A stretch of 64,000 nt of DNA, from contig NZ_JBMFWL010000001.1 of NCBI RefSeq assembly GCF_049965315.1, forward strand, positions 84,513-148,512. Direction: 5' to 3'. The translations under genes and the position numbers were made by a program. The stretch's first letter is position 1. Each line of letters opens with the position of its first letter. Under the pieces are notes generated by a model that saw nothing but the letters and a program-made list of their open reading frames with translations, did not search any database and was not told the origin of the DNA. This document shows, piece after piece, positions 26,188-36,760 of the stretch. This DNA comes from Acidithiobacillus_B sp049965315 (GTDB lineage Bacteria > Pseudomonadota > Gammaproteobacteria > Acidithiobacillales > Acidithiobacillaceae).

Positions 26188-27113
26188 GCCCGCCTCCCGC
26201 CGTATGGGTATCGGGCCTGCGCAAGGCCTACGCTTCCCATCTCGCCTTGGCGGGAGTGGATCTGGCCATTCCCGAAGGCGAGTTTTTCGGTCTGCTCGGT
26301 CCCAACGGCGCCGGCAAATCCACCCTCATCAACATCCTCGCCGGCATGGTCCGGCGCTCCAGCGGCCGCGCCGAGATCTTCGGCTTTGACGTGGAAAGGG
26401 ATTTCCGGCGCAGCCGGCAAATGCTGGGGGTGGTTCCCCAGGAACTGGCCTATGATCCGTTTTTTACGGTGCGGGAGTTTTTACGCCTGCAATCCGGTTA
26501 TTTCGGGCTGCGCCGCAATGATGACTGGATCGACGAACTCATGGCCGAACTCGATCTCGCCGACAAGGCCAATGCCAACCTGCGCAGCCTGTCGGGGGGC
26601 ATGAAACGGCGCGTGCTCATTGCCCAGGCCCTCGTCCATCGCCCGCCCGTGGTCGTCCTCGACGAACCCACCGCCGGCGTCGACGTGGAGCTGCGCCAGG
26701 GGCTCTGGCGTTTCATGCGCCGCTACAACGAGGAAGGCCATACCGTCATCCTCACCACCCATTACCTGGAAGAAGCCGAAGAGCTCTGCAGCCGTATCGG
26801 CATCCTGCAGCGGGGGCGGCTCATCGCCCTGGACGCCAAGGATCACCTCCTGGCCCGCTTCACCTGGCGGGTGTTGACCGTCACCTTCGACAAGGATCCA
26901 GGGCCGCTGCCGGAAACGCTGGCGGGCTTCCTCAGCGGGGCGGGCGAAAATACCCTGGTGCTGCGCCTCGACCAGAGCCGCCATAGCCTCGGCGCGGTGC
27001 TGGCGGCGCTCCAGGATCTACCGGCGCAGATCCTGGATCTGCACGTGCAGGAACCCGATCTGGAAGACGCCTTCACCGACATCCTGGGAAACATGGGGTT
27101 AGAGCAGCCGTGA
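26184..27113 (+). CDS. ABC-2 type exporter ATPase (YadG/CcmA-like)
   Basis: A 309-residue ATPase with Walker A GPNGAGKSTLINILAG, signature SLSGGMKRRVLIAQAL, Walker B VVVLDEPTAGVD and the LTTHYLEEAEELC switch, followed by a C-terminal domain as in YadG/drug-export ATPases. It starts with ATG overlapping the mlaB stop and itself overlaps the permease gene by 4 bp, so it is transcribed and probably translated with mla. Substrate unknown; an envelope lipid or polymer is a guess from context. Confidence 0.88.
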   Translation: MSPPPAVWVSGLRKAYASHLALAGVDLAIPEGEFFGLLGPNGAGKSTLINILAGMVRRSSGRAEIFGFDVERDFRRSRQMLGVVPQELAYDPFFTVREFLRLQSGYFGLRRNDDWIDELMAELDLADKANANLRSLSGGMKRRVLIAQALVHRPPVVVLDEPTAGVDVELRQGLWRFMRRYNEEGHTVILTTHYLEEAEELCSRIGILQRGRLIALDAKDHLLARFTWRVLTVTFDKDPGPLPETLAGFLSGAGENTLVLRLDQSRHSLGAVLAALQDLPAQILDLHVQEPDLEDAFTDILGNMGLEQP

Positions 27114-27937
27114 ATGAGCCAACCCGTAGCACGCCCACCTTCCCGGCCCAGCCCCTGATGAGACCGTCCTCTGGCCTTCGCTTCACCCCCACCTGGACCC
27201 TGTTCTATAAGGAGATTTTGCGCTTCGGCAAGGTCTGGCTGCAGACCGTGGCCGCCCCCCTGGTGACGACGCTGCTCTACCTGGTGGTCTTCGGCCATGC
27301 CCTGGGCGGCCGGGTCTCGGTCTATCCGGGCGTGAGTTATACGGCCTTTATCGTACCGGGCCTGATGATGATGGCGGTGCTGCAAAACGCCTTTGCCAAC
27401 AGCTCCTCCAGCCTGATCCAGGCCAAGGTGACGGGCAATATCGTTTTCCTCCTCCTCAGCCCCCTCGGCCCCAGCGAGATTTTCGTGGCGATGACCGCGG
27501 CATCCATCGTGCGCGGCGTGGTGGTCGGCCTTGCCATCCTCATCCTCGCCCTCTTTTATCTGCATCTCCCGGTCATCCACCCCTTGTGGGTGTTGATCTT
27601 CACCCTCCTCGGCGCGGGCGGTATGGGGGCCTTGGGTCTGATCGCCGGCCTCTGGGCGGAGAAATTCGATCAGATTGCCGGTTTCCAGAACTTCCTGATC
27701 ATGCCCCTGACCTTTCTCGCCGGTGTTTTCTATTCGGTACACTCCCTGCCTCCCGCCTGGCGGAAGATCTCTCTGATCAACCCCTTTTTCTACGTCATCG
27801 ACGGCTTCCGTTACGGTTTTTTCGCGGCGTCCGACGTCTCGGTGTGGCTGTGCCTGGCGGTGAGCGTCGCCTTTGCCGCAGTCACCTCCTTCCTTGCCTG
27901 GCGCCTGCTGCGCAGCGGCTACAAGCTGCGCCAGTGA
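27110..27937 (+). CDS. ABC-2 type exporter permease (YadH-like)
   Basis: A 275-residue inner-membrane protein with six predicted membrane segments, the ABC-2 pattern. Family-like parts are FIVPGLMMMAVLQNAFANSS, LLSPLGPSEIF, and the C-terminal VHSLPPAWRKISLINPFFYVIDGFRYGFF. The start is GTG 27110, overlapping the ATPase stop. Together with the preceding gene it forms a complete half-transporter pair. Confidence 0.9.
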   Translation: MNEPTRSTPTFPAQPLMRPSSGLRFTPTWTLFYKEILRFGKVWLQTVAAPLVTTLLYLVVFGHALGGRVSVYPGVSYTAFIVPGLMMMAVLQNAFANSSSSLIQAKVTGNIVFLLLSPLGPSEIFVAMTAASIVRGVVVGLAILILALFYLHLPVIHPLWVLIFTLLGAGGMGALGLIAGLWAEKFDQIAGFQNFLIMPLTFLAGVFYSVHSLPPAWRKISLINPFFYVIDGFRYGFFAASDVSVWLCLAVSVAFAAVTSFLAWRLLRSGYKLRQ

Positions 27938-28055
27938 GTCCTGCGCCAAGGCGTTGCGGATGCCCTGCCCTTGCAGTCAGGCCGGGCCAAGGTATAAATT
28001 TTCCGCATGTCCCACTCCCCATCACAGGGCTGTCATTTTGCGCTACAATAATCCG

Positions 28056-28310
28056 ATGAATGCACAACTCTTGCAGGAACTCATCGCCACGCATCTCCCC
28101 GAGGCCACCGTCATGGTCAGCGGTGACGATGGGACGCACTTTGAAGCCCTGGTCGTTACGGCGGCCTTCATCGGCCTATCACCGGTCAAGCAGCACCAAC
28201 TCGTCTATCAGGCCCTGGGCGAGCGCATGCGCGAGGAGATCCACGCCCTTGCGCTGCGCACCATGACCCCGGAACAGTGGCAGGCATGGCAAGCGGCGCA
28301 TCCGTCCTAA
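28056..28310 (+). CDS. ibaG: BolA/IbaG family protein
   Basis: An 84-residue BolA-fold protein with HFEALVVTAAFIGLSPVKQHQLVYQAL and the conserved HALALRTMTPEQW segment. BolA-family proteins pair with monothiol glutaredoxins and [2Fe-2S] clusters; a CGFS glutaredoxin gene follows directly. The position upstream of murA and after the mla genes matches ibaG of E. coli. ATG 28056 follows 118 bp without a clear promoter. Confidence 0.9.
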   Translation: MNAQLLQELIATHLPEATVMVSGDDGTHFEALVVTAAFIGLSPVKQHQLVYQALGERMREEIHALALRTMTPEQWQAWQAAHPS

Positions 28311-28345
28311 GGTCCCTTTCCCCTTTTCACCCACAGAGGATTTCC

Positions 28346-28675
28346 ATGGCAACGATTCAGGATGTTATCCACGAGCAAATCACCAAGCACCCCATCGTCC
28401 TGTACATGAAGGGTAATGCCAAGTTTCCCCAATGCGGCTTTTCGGCCCGCGCCGTGCAGCTTTTGCAGCAGTCGGGGGCGAAGGACTTCCTGACGGTGGA
28501 CGTACTCGCCGATCCGCAGGTTCGCGATGGGATCAAGCAGGTCTCCAACTGGCCGACCATCCCCCAGCTCTACGTCAATGGGGAGTTCATCGGCGGTTCC
28601 GACATCATGGGGGACCTCTTCCAGCAGGGCGAACTGCAGAAACTCATCGCCAGCACCCAGGCGGCCGAGGGCTGA
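28346..28675 (+). CDS. grxD: Monothiol glutaredoxin, Grx4 type
   Basis: A 109-residue CGFS glutaredoxin (KFPQCGFSARAVQLL) that binds a glutathione-ligated [2Fe-2S] cluster and works with BolA proteins in iron-sulfur delivery. The glutathione-binding WPTIPQLYVNGEFIGGSDIM segment is intact. ATG 28346 has AGAGGA upstream. The adjacent BolA-family gene fits the known protein partnership. Confidence 0.95.
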   Translation: MATIQDVIHEQITKHPIVLYMKGNAKFPQCGFSARAVQLLQQSGAKDFLTVDVLADPQVRDGIKQVSNWPTIPQLYVNGEFIGGSDIMGDLFQQGELQKLIASTQAAEG

Positions 28676-28684
28676 GCACCCCGC

Positions 28685-29952
<1,268 letters not shown>

Positions 29953-29956
<4 letters not shown>

Positions 29957-30600
29957 ATCACGGCATCACCATTGCTTTATCCAAGGGCCGCATCCTCGAA
30001 GAGGCATTGCCGCTTTTTGCCGGGGCCGGGATCGTGCCTCTGGAGGATCCGGACCAGTCGCGCAAGCTCATCATCGAGAGCAGCCATCCCGGCCTGCGTT
30101 TTCTCATCATTCGCGCCAGCGATGTCCCCACCTATGTGACCTGGGGGGCGGCCGATCTCGGCATCGCCGGCAAGGATGTGCTCATGGAGCAGGAGGGGCT
30201 GGATCTCTACGAGCCCCTGGACCTCAAGATCGGGGTTTGCCGTATGGCCGTGGCGGAGGCGGCGGACCTCGCCGCCCACGACGCCCCCCAGCGCTGGGAG
30301 CGGGTGCGCATCGCCACCAAGTACCCCAACATCACGCGCCGTCACTTCCAGGCCCGGGGCGTACAGACCGAGATCATCAAGCTCTACGGGAGCATGGAGC
30401 TGGCGCCCCTGGTGGGGCTGGCCGATCGCATCGTCGATCTGGTGTCCAGCGGCCGCACCCTGCGCGAAAACGGCCTGGTGGAAGTGGAGCAGATCGCCCC
30501 CATTTCCAGCCGTCTGGTGGTCAACCGCGCCGCCATGAAGCGCAAGCTGCGGCCCATTGAAACGCTTATCGGACAATTGGAGGCACAAGTCCAGCCATGA
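29953..30600 (+). CDS. hisG: ATP phosphoribosyltransferase HisG, short form
   Basis: First enzyme of histidine synthesis. The 215-residue protein is the short form without the C-terminal regulatory domain and in known cases needs HisZ for activity and feedback control; hisZ is not in this window. Motifs include ITIALSKGRILEEALPLF, RASDVPTYVTWGAADLGIAGKD and the PRPP-site ADRIVDLVSSGRTLREN. GTG 29953 overlaps the murA stop. Confidence 0.95.
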
Positions 30601-30610
30601 GAGGCCAGCC

Positions 30611-31909
30611 ATGAGAAAACTGGATACCCGCGAACCCGACTTCAGCGCCCGTCTCCACGAACTCCACGACTGGGACGCCAACAACGACCCGGCCGTGGAG
30701 GACCGGGTGCGGGAGATCCTGGCGGCGGTGCGTGAGCAGGGGGATGAAGCGGTCCTCGCCTATACGCGGCGCTTCGATGGCCTGGATCTGCAGGAGGCCG
30801 CGGCCCTGGAGATCCCCCCTGCGCGCTGGGACGCAGCCCTGGCCAGCCTATCGCCCAGCGATCGCGAGGCACTCCACCTCGCCGCCCATCGCGTTCGCAG
30901 CTACCATCAGCACCAGCGCATGGAGACCTGGACCTATACCGAGGCCGACGGCACCGTCCTCGGCCAGCGCGTGCTGCCCCTGTCGCGCGTAGGCATTTAC
31001 GTCCCCGGCGGCAAGGCCGCCTACCCCAGTTCCGTCCTGATGAACGCCATCCCCGCCCAGGTGGCGGGAGTACCCGAGATCATCATGACCGTACCCACCC
31101 CCCAAGGCCAGATCAATCCCTGGGTCTTGGCCGCCGCGGCGGTCTGCGGAGTGAGCCGGATGTTCACCATCGGCGGTGCCCAGGCCGTGGCCGCCCTGGC
31201 CTACGGCACCGCAAGCATCCCCGCCGTGGACAAGATCGTCGGCCCCGGCAACATCTATGTGGCCACGGCCAAGCGCATGGTCTTCGGCCGGGTAGGCATC
31301 GATATGATCGCCGGCCCCAGCGAGATCCTGGTCATCAGCGATGGCAGCGCCGACCCCCAATGGCTGGCCTGGGACCTCCTCTCCCAGGCCGAGCACGATG
31401 AGCTGGCCCAGAGCATCCTCATCGGCTGGGACGACGCCCACCTGGAGGCCGTCGCGGCGGCCGTGGAGAAGGCCCTGGGCGAGCTCGACCGCGCCCCCAT
31501 CGCCCGCAAGAGCTGGACCGAGCGGGGGGCCGTCATCCGCGTGCGCGACCGCGCCGAGGCCTGCGCCATCGCCAATGGCATCGCCCCCGAACACCTGGAG
31601 CTGGCGGTGGCGGATCCCGAGGACTGGCTGCCGGAGATCCTGAACGCCGGTGCCATCTTCATGGGCATCCACAGTTGCGAAGCCCTCGGCGACTACCTGG
31701 CGGGACCCAACCACGTCCTGCCCACGGGGGGCAGCGCACGGTTTTCCTCGGCCCTGGGCGTCTATGACTTCGTCAAGCGCAGCAGCCTCATCCACGCCAG
31801 CCCGGCAGGGGCCGGTACCCTCGGTGCCATCGCCGAGCGCCTCGCCACCGCCGAGGGTTTGACGGCCCATGCCCGCTCTGCGGCCTGCCGCAGCAAGCCT
31901 CCCCGATGA
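30611..31909 (+). CDS. hisD: Histidinol dehydrogenase HisD
   Basis: Catalyses the last two oxidations from histidinol to histidine. The 432-residue protein has PGGKAAYPSSVLMNAIPA, the long signature IGGAQAVAALAYGT with VDKIVGPGNIYVATAKRMV, and SQAEHDELAQSILIGWD containing the Zn-binding and catalytic histidines; EHLELAVADPEDW follows. I chose ATG 30611, 10 bp after hisG with GAGG upstream. It overlaps hisC by 4 bp. Confidence 0.96.
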   Translation: MRKLDTREPDFSARLHELHDWDANNDPAVEDRVREILAAVREQGDEAVLAYTRRFDGLDLQEAAALEIPPARWDAALASLSPSDREALHLAAHRVRSYHQHQRMETWTYTEADGTVLGQRVLPLSRVGIYVPGGKAAYPSSVLMNAIPAQVAGVPEIIMTVPTPQGQINPWVLAAAAVCGVSRMFTIGGAQAVAALAYGTASIPAVDKIVGPGNIYVATAKRMVFGRVGIDMIAGPSEILVISDGSADPQWLAWDLLSQAEHDELAQSILIGWDDAHLEAVAAAVEKALGELDRAPIARKSWTERGAVIRVRDRAEACAIANGIAPEHLELAVADPEDWLPEILNAGAIFMGIHSCEALGDYLAGPNHVLPTGGSARFSSALGVYDFVKRSSLIHASPAGAGTLGAIAERLATAEGLTAHARSAACRSKPPR

Positions 31910-32988
31910 GCACGGCGAGCAGCAGCGACACGCTGATCCGCGCGCTTCTCTCCCCCGCGCTGCTGGCCAGCGAGGCCTATCACGTGCCCGACCGCCAGGG
32001 GCTCATCCAGCTCGACGCCATGGAGAATCCCTACTCCCTGCCGGACGCGCTGCGCGCGGAATGGCTGGCCAGCATCGGCCAGGCGGCCCTCAACCGTTAT
32101 CCCGACCCGCGTCCCCAAGCCCTCATGGACACCCTGAAGACGCGCCTGGGTCTGGCGCCGGACCTCGACCTGATGCTGGGCAACGGCTCCGACGAGTTGC
32201 TCCAGCTCCTCGTCATCGCCGTGGCGGGCACCCGGCGACCCGTTCTGGCGGCGGAACCGTCCTTTGCAATGTACCGCATCCTCGCCGAACACCTCGGTCT
32301 GCCCTTTGTCGGCGTCCCGCTGGACCAGGATTTTCAGCTTGATCTCCCGGCCTTCCTGCAGGCCATCAGGGTCCATCAACCGGCGTTGATCTTCCTCGAC
32401 TGGCCCAACAATCCCAGCGGTACGCTCTTTCCCGCGCGCGACATGGAGGCCATCATCGCCCAGGCGCCGGGTCTGGTGGTGGTGGACGAGGCCTATCACC
32501 CCTTCAGCCAGGTGAGTTTTGCCGACCGCCTGGGCCACAGCCCCAACCTGCTCCTGTTGCGCACCCTGTCCAAGGAAGGGCTGGCGGGCCTGCGTCTGGG
32601 CTTCCTGGCCGGCCCTGCGGCCTGGATCAACGAACTCGACAAGCTGCGCCTGCCCTACAACATCAATGTGCTGACCCAGCTCAGCGCCGGCTTCTATCTG
32701 CGCCACGCGGCGCTCCTGGCAGAGCAGGCGGAACGGATCCGCGCCGAGCGCGAGCGTCTCTACCGGGCCCTGCGGGCCATGGGCTTCCCCATCTGGCCCA
32801 GTGCCGCGAATTTCCTGCTCTTCCAGGCACCCGGCCGGGCCAGCGCGATCTTCACCGGGCTCAAGGCCGGCGGCGTGCTCATCAAGGCCTTTACAGGACA
32901 TCCCCTCCTCGGCGACTATTTGCGGGTGAGTGTCGGCAAACCCGAAGAAAACGACCGCTTTTTGGCGGTCCTGGAGTCATTGCGGTGA
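31906..32988 (+). CDS. hisC: Histidinol-phosphate aminotransferase HisC
   Basis: PLP enzyme that converts imidazole-acetol phosphate to histidinol phosphate. The 360-residue fold-type I aminotransferase has LGNGSDELLQLL, DWPNNPSGTLF, VVVDEAYHPF and the Schiff-base lysine in RTLSKEGLAGLRLGF. It overlaps hisD and hisB by 4 bp each, so the gene order HisG-D-C-B-H-A-F-IE is tightly coupled. Confidence 0.95.
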   Translation: MSTASSSDTLIRALLSPALLASEAYHVPDRQGLIQLDAMENPYSLPDALRAEWLASIGQAALNRYPDPRPQALMDTLKTRLGLAPDLDLMLGNGSDELLQLLVIAVAGTRRPVLAAEPSFAMYRILAEHLGLPFVGVPLDQDFQLDLPAFLQAIRVHQPALIFLDWPNNPSGTLFPARDMEAIIAQAPGLVVVDEAYHPFSQVSFADRLGHSPNLLLLRTLSKEGLAGLRLGFLAGPAAWINELDKLRLPYNINVLTQLSAGFYLRHAALLAEQAERIRAERERLYRALRAMGFPIWPSAANFLLFQAPGRASAIFTGLKAGGVLIKAFTGHPLLGDYLRVSVGKPEENDRFLAVLESLR

Positions 32989-33578
32989 ATCAGCGCCAAG
33001 CGGAGCAACAACGGGATACCCTGGAAACCCAGGTCTTTGTCGCCCTCAACCTGGACGGAGAAGGCCGCGCCGACCTCCATACCGGTCTGCCCTTCCTCGA
33101 CCACATGCTGCAGCAGGTGGCCCGTCACGGCCTCTTCGACCTGCAGATCCGCGCCCAGGGGGATCTGGAAATCGACGCCCACCATACCGTCGAAGACATC
33201 GGCATCACCCTCGGCCAGACCTTTGCCCGGGCCGTCGGCGACAAGGCCGGCATCCTTCGCTATGGCCATGCCTATGTCCCCCTGGATGAAGCCCTCTCGC
33301 GGGTGGTGGTCGATCTTTCCGGCCGGCCGGGCCTGGTCTATGCGGTCGATTTTCCCCGCGCCCAGGTGGGAGGCTTTGACGTGGATCTTTTCTATGAATT
33401 CTTTCAGGGCCTTGTCAATCACGCCCAGATCACCATGCACATCGACAACCTGCGCGGGCGCAATGCCCATCACATTGCCGAGACCATCTTCAAGGCCTGC
33501 GGTCGCGCCCTGCGCATGGCCGTGACCCCCGATGCCCGGGCCGCCGGCGCGATACCCAGCACCAAGGGCTGTCTATGA
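32985..33578 (+). CDS. hisB: Imidazoleglycerol-phosphate dehydratase HisB
   Basis: Mn-dependent dehydratase of histidine synthesis. At 197 residues it is the monofunctional form without the N-terminal histidinol-phosphatase domain of enteric HisB, so that phosphatase must be encoded elsewhere. Metal-binding motifs TGLPFLDHMLQQVARHG, DAHHTVEDIGITLG and NAHHIAETIFKACGRAL are intact. It overlaps its neighbours by 4 bp. Confidence 0.96.
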   Translation: MNQRQAEQQRDTLETQVFVALNLDGEGRADLHTGLPFLDHMLQQVARHGLFDLQIRAQGDLEIDAHHTVEDIGITLGQTFARAVGDKAGILRYGHAYVPLDEALSRVVVDLSGRPGLVYAVDFPRAQVGGFDVDLFYEFFQGLVNHAQITMHIDNLRGRNAHHIAETIFKACGRALRMAVTPDARAAGAIPSTKGCL

Positions 33579-34246
33579 GGCCCGGGGCAACGCGGGTCGG
33601 CATCATCGATTATGGCATGGGCAATCTCTACTCCGTCGCCAAGGCCGTGGAGCATCTTGGTGCCAGCGCCGTGGTCAGCGACCGCGCCGAAGTCCTGGCC
33701 GGCACGGATCGCATCATCTTTCCCGGCGTCGGCGCCTTTGGCGACTGCATGGCCGCCCTGGAGGCGCGGGAGTTGACGGACTTTGTGCGCATAGCCGCCC
33801 AGACCCGGCCCTTTCTTGGTATCTGCCTGGGCATGCAGTTGCTCATGGAGTCCAGCGAGGAACACGGCGCCCATGCGGGGCTGGGGCTGCTACCCGGGCG
33901 GGTGCTCGCCTTCCCGCCCGAGGCCATGCGGGACCGCGACGGCCTTCCCCTCAAGGTGCCGCACATGGGCTGGAACGAACTGCACCAACTGGTGGCCCAT
34001 CCGCTTTTCGCCGGCATTCCCCAGGATGCCCATTTCTATTTCGTCCACTCCTTTTATGTCGAACCGGCCAATCCGGAACTCCTGGCGGCCTTTGCCGACT
34101 ATGGCTTCCCTTTTTGTGCGGCCGTGGCCGTGGACAATCTCTTCGCCCTGCAATGCCATCCCGAAAAAAGCGGCGAGGCGGGACTGCGCTTGCTCGGCAA
34201 TTTTCTGGCTTGGGACGGCGGTAGCGGTCCTGCTTGCGGCATCTGA
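33575..34246 (+). CDS. hisH: Imidazole glycerol phosphate synthase glutaminase subunit HisH
   Basis: Glutamine amidotransferase that feeds ammonia to HisF. The 223-residue class I glutaminase has the nucleophile motif PFLGICLGMQLLMESSEE (Cys near residue 88) and the His-Glu pair in ALQCHPEKSGEAGL. It begins about ten residues upstream of the usual IIDYGMGNLYSV start. It overlaps hisB by 4 bp and is 19 bp before hisA. Confidence 0.95.
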   Translation: MRPGATRVGIIDYGMGNLYSVAKAVEHLGASAVVSDRAEVLAGTDRIIFPGVGAFGDCMAALEARELTDFVRIAAQTRPFLGICLGMQLLMESSEEHGAHAGLGLLPGRVLAFPPEAMRDRDGLPLKVPHMGWNELHQLVAHPLFAGIPQDAHFYFVHSFYVEPANPELLAAFADYGFPFCAAVAVDNLFALQCHPEKSGEAGLRLLGNFLAWDGGSGPACGI

Positions 34247-34265
34247 TGATCAGGGAGGAGTTGTC

Positions 34266-34994
34266 ATGCTGTTGATTCCGGCCATTGACCTCAAAGGCGG
34301 AAATTGTGTGCGTCTGCGCCAGGGGCGAATGGACGAGGACACCGTTTTTTCCGACGATCCCGTCGCCACGGCCCAACGCTGGGTGGACGCCGGGGCCAAA
34401 CGGCTGCATGTGGTGGATCTGGACGGCGCCGTGCAGGGCACGCCGGTCAATGCGCGGGTCATCGGCGCCATCGCCGAAGCCTTCCCGGACCTGGAGATCC
34501 AGGTGGGGGGCGGCATCCGCAGCGAAGAGCAGATCGATGCCTACCTGCAGGCGGGCGTGCGCTATGTCATCATCGGCACCCAGGCGGTACGCAATCCCGG
34601 CTTTGTCACCGATGCGGTCCTGGCCTTCCCCGGCCATATCATGGTGGGCCTCGACGCCCGGGACGGCAAGGTGGCCACCGAAGGCTGGTCCAAGCTCTCC
34701 CGCCATGACCCCATCGATCTGGCCCGGCACTTCGCCCAGGAGGGCATAGAAGCCATCATCTACACCGATATCAGCCGCGACGGCATGTTGAGCGGCCCCA
34801 ACATCGAGGCCACCCGGGCACTGGCCCAAGCGGTGCGCGTGCCCGTCATCGCCTCGGGCGGCATTGCCAACCTGGAGCAGGTCATGGCCCTCAAGGCCGT
34901 CGAAGAGGATGGCATCATTGGCGCCATCACCGGTCGCGCCATCTACGAAGGGACCCTGGACTTCGCCCAGGCCCGCGCCCTGGCCGAGGCCTAG
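34266..34994 (+). CDS. hisA: ProFAR isomerase HisA
   Basis: Isomerises ProFAR to PRFAR on a (beta/alpha)8 barrel. The 242-residue protein has the N-terminal LLIPAIDLKGGNCVRLRQG motif with the catalytic Asp near residue 7, LQVGGGIRSEEQI-type phosphate loop (IQVGGGIRS), and TDISRDGMLSGPN with the second catalytic Asp. ATG 34266 lies after GGGAGG; the same frame is open upstream inside hisH but only as a shadow. It abuts hisF with no gap. Confidence 0.95.
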   Translation: MLLIPAIDLKGGNCVRLRQGRMDEDTVFSDDPVATAQRWVDAGAKRLHVVDLDGAVQGTPVNARVIGAIAEAFPDLEIQVGGGIRSEEQIDAYLQAGVRYVIIGTQAVRNPGFVTDAVLAFPGHIMVGLDARDGKVATEGWSKLSRHDPIDLARHFAQEGIEAIIYTDISRDGMLSGPNIEATRALAQAVRVPVIASGGIANLEQVMALKAVEEDGIIGAITGRAIYEGTLDFAQARALAEA

Positions 34995-35768
34995 ATGCTC
35001 GCCAAACGGATCATTCCCTGTCTGGACATCGACCACGGCCGCGTGGTGAAGGGTGTGCAGTTCGTCGCCCTGCGCGACGCCGGCGATCCGGTGGAGGTGG
35101 CCAAGCGCTACAACGACGAAGGCGCCGACGAAATCACCTTTCTCGACATCTCCGCCAGCTACGAGGAACGGGGTACCCTCGCCGACATGGTATCCGCCGT
35201 GGCCGCCCAGGTCTTCATCCCCCTGACGGTGGGCGGCGGGGTGCGCAGCGTCGAAGACATTCGCACGCTGCTGCTGGCGGGGGCCGACAAGGTGAGCATC
35301 AACAGTGCCGCCGTGCGCGACCCCGAACTGGTGCGGGCGGCGGCGCGGCGCTTCGGCAATTCCTGCATCGTCGTGGCCATCGACGCCAAGCGCGTCGACG
35401 ACCGCTGGGAAGTCTTCACCCACGGCGGCCGCAAGCCCACGGGCCTGGACGCCGTCGCCTGGGCCCGGCGCATGGCCGAATACGGGGCCGGCGAGATCCT
35501 CCTCACCAGCATGGACCGGGATGGCACCGGGGTGGGCTTCGACATCGCCCTGACCCGCGCCGTGGCCGCGGCCGTCCCCGTTCCCGTCATCGCCTCCGGG
35601 GGCGTGGGGGCTCTGGAACATTTCGCCGCGGGTGTGCGCGAGGGCCACGCCGACGCGGTCCTCGCCGCCAGCGTCTTCCACTTCGGCCAGTTTCGCATCC
35701 CCGAGGTGAAGGCCTATCTTGCCGCCCGAGGGATCGCCGTGCGCCAGGCGGCGGGGGCGCGCCCATGA
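34995..35768 (+). CDS. hisF: Imidazole glycerol phosphate synthase cyclase subunit HisF
   Basis: Cyclase partner of HisH that also releases AICAR to purine synthesis. The 257-residue barrel has AKRIIPCLDIDHGRVVKGV with the catalytic Asp near residue 11, ITFLDISASYEERGT, LTVGGGVRSVED and LTSMDRDGTGVGFD. It starts at the base after the hisA stop codon and overlaps hisI/E by 4 bp. Confidence 0.96.
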   Translation: MLAKRIIPCLDIDHGRVVKGVQFVALRDAGDPVEVAKRYNDEGADEITFLDISASYEERGTLADMVSAVAAQVFIPLTVGGGVRSVEDIRTLLLAGADKVSINSAAVRDPELVRAAARRFGNSCIVVAIDAKRVDDRWEVFTHGGRKPTGLDAVAWARRMAEYGAGEILLTSMDRDGTGVGFDIALTRAVAAAVPVPVIASGGVGALEHFAAGVREGHADAVLAASVFHFGQFRIPEVKAYLAARGIAVRQAAGARP

Positions 35769-36469
35769 ATCCCGCCGCCGCGGACAGCAGCGCCATCCTC
35801 CAGGCCGTGCGCTGGAACGGCGACGGCCTCGTTCCCGCCATCGCCCAGGACGCCCGCACCGGCCAGGTGCTCATGCTCGCCTGGATGAATGCCGAGGCCC
35901 TCCTCGCCACCCTGCGTGACGGCCTCGGCACCTACTGGTCCCGTTCCCGCCAGGGCCTGTGGCGCAAGGGAGAGAGCTCCGGCCACTATCAGCGCCTGGT
36001 GGAGTTGCGCCTGGACTGCGACGGCGACACCATCCTCCTGCGCGTGATTCAGGAAGGGCCGGCCTGCCACACGGGCGAACAGACCTGCTTTTTCCTCGGC
36101 AACCCCGGTGCCGGCGGCTGGCAGCGCCAGGCGCCGCCGGCGGGGAGCATCCTCCAATCCCTGCAAGCCACCATCCAGGCGCGGCGTGCGGCCGATCCGG
36201 GCCAGTCCTATGTGGCGCAATTGCTCCACAGCGGCCAGGACCGCATCCTCAAGAAGGTGGGCGAGGAGTCTGCCGAGTTCCTCATTGCCTGCAAGAACCG
36301 GGAGGCGGCGCCTATCGTTGCCGAGGCGGCCGACCTCCTCTTTCACCTCATGATCGCCTTGGAGGAACAGGGATTGCATATCGATGCCGTCCTGGGGGAA
36401 CTGGCGCGTCGGGAAGGCTTGTCGGGGCTGGCCGAAAAGGCAGCCCGCCAAGCCGCGCCCGGCGCTTGA
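35765..36469 (+). CDS. hisI: Bifunctional PR-AMP cyclohydrolase / PR-ATP pyrophosphatase HisIE
   Basis: Carries out steps two and three of histidine synthesis. The N-terminal cyclohydrolase domain (about 15-115) has VLMLAWMNAEAL, YWSRSRQGLWRKGESSGH and the metal-binding DCDGDTILLRV and GPACHTGEQTCFF. The C-terminal MazG-like pyrophosphatase (about 125-225) has KKVGEESAEFLIACKN and EAADLLFHLMIAL. The fused layout is as in enteric HisI; many Betaproteobacteria keep the two separate. Last gene of the his block, 61 bp before tatA. Confidence 0.95.
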   Translation: MNPAAADSSAILQAVRWNGDGLVPAIAQDARTGQVLMLAWMNAEALLATLRDGLGTYWSRSRQGLWRKGESSGHYQRLVELRLDCDGDTILLRVIQEGPACHTGEQTCFFLGNPGAGGWQRQAPPAGSILQSLQATIQARRAADPGQSYVAQLLHSGQDRILKKVGEESAEFLIACKNREAAPIVAEAADLLFHLMIALEEQGLHIDAVLGELARREGLSGLAEKAARQAAPGA

Positions 36470-36530
36470 CGCAACCTTTGCCATCCCCTATGGTCCAATT
36501 GTTAACCCTTGCCGGGTAAGGAGATCGATC

Positions 36531-36746
36531 ATGGGTGGATTGAGCATTTGGCATCTCGTCATTATTTTATTGATCGTGGTGGCGCTTTTCGGTACTACCA
36601 AGCTGCGCAACGTGGGTTCCGACCTGGGCTCCGCCATCAAGAGCTTTCGCTCGGCGGTGAAGGAGGAAGAGGAGAAAAAGGAGTCCTTGGGGCACACCAT
36701 TGATGCGGAAGTCAAAAGCAGCGAGCATGAATCCGTCAAACGCTGA
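36531..36746 (+). CDS. tatA: Twin-arginine translocase subunit TatA
   Basis: Pore-forming subunit for export of folded proteins. 71 residues: an N-terminal transmembrane helix (IWHLVIILLIVVALFGTTKL), the conserved FG hinge, an amphipathic helix (LGSAIKSFRSAVKEEEE) and a charged tail. AAGGAG lies about nine bases before ATG 36531. The hisIE-tatABC junction is common in Proteobacteria. Confidence 0.95.
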   Translation: MGGLSIWHLVIILLIVVALFGTTKLRNVGSDLGSAIKSFRSAVKEEEEKKESLGHTIDAEVKSSEHESVKR

Positions 36747-36760
36747 TTAGTCCGGCGCTC

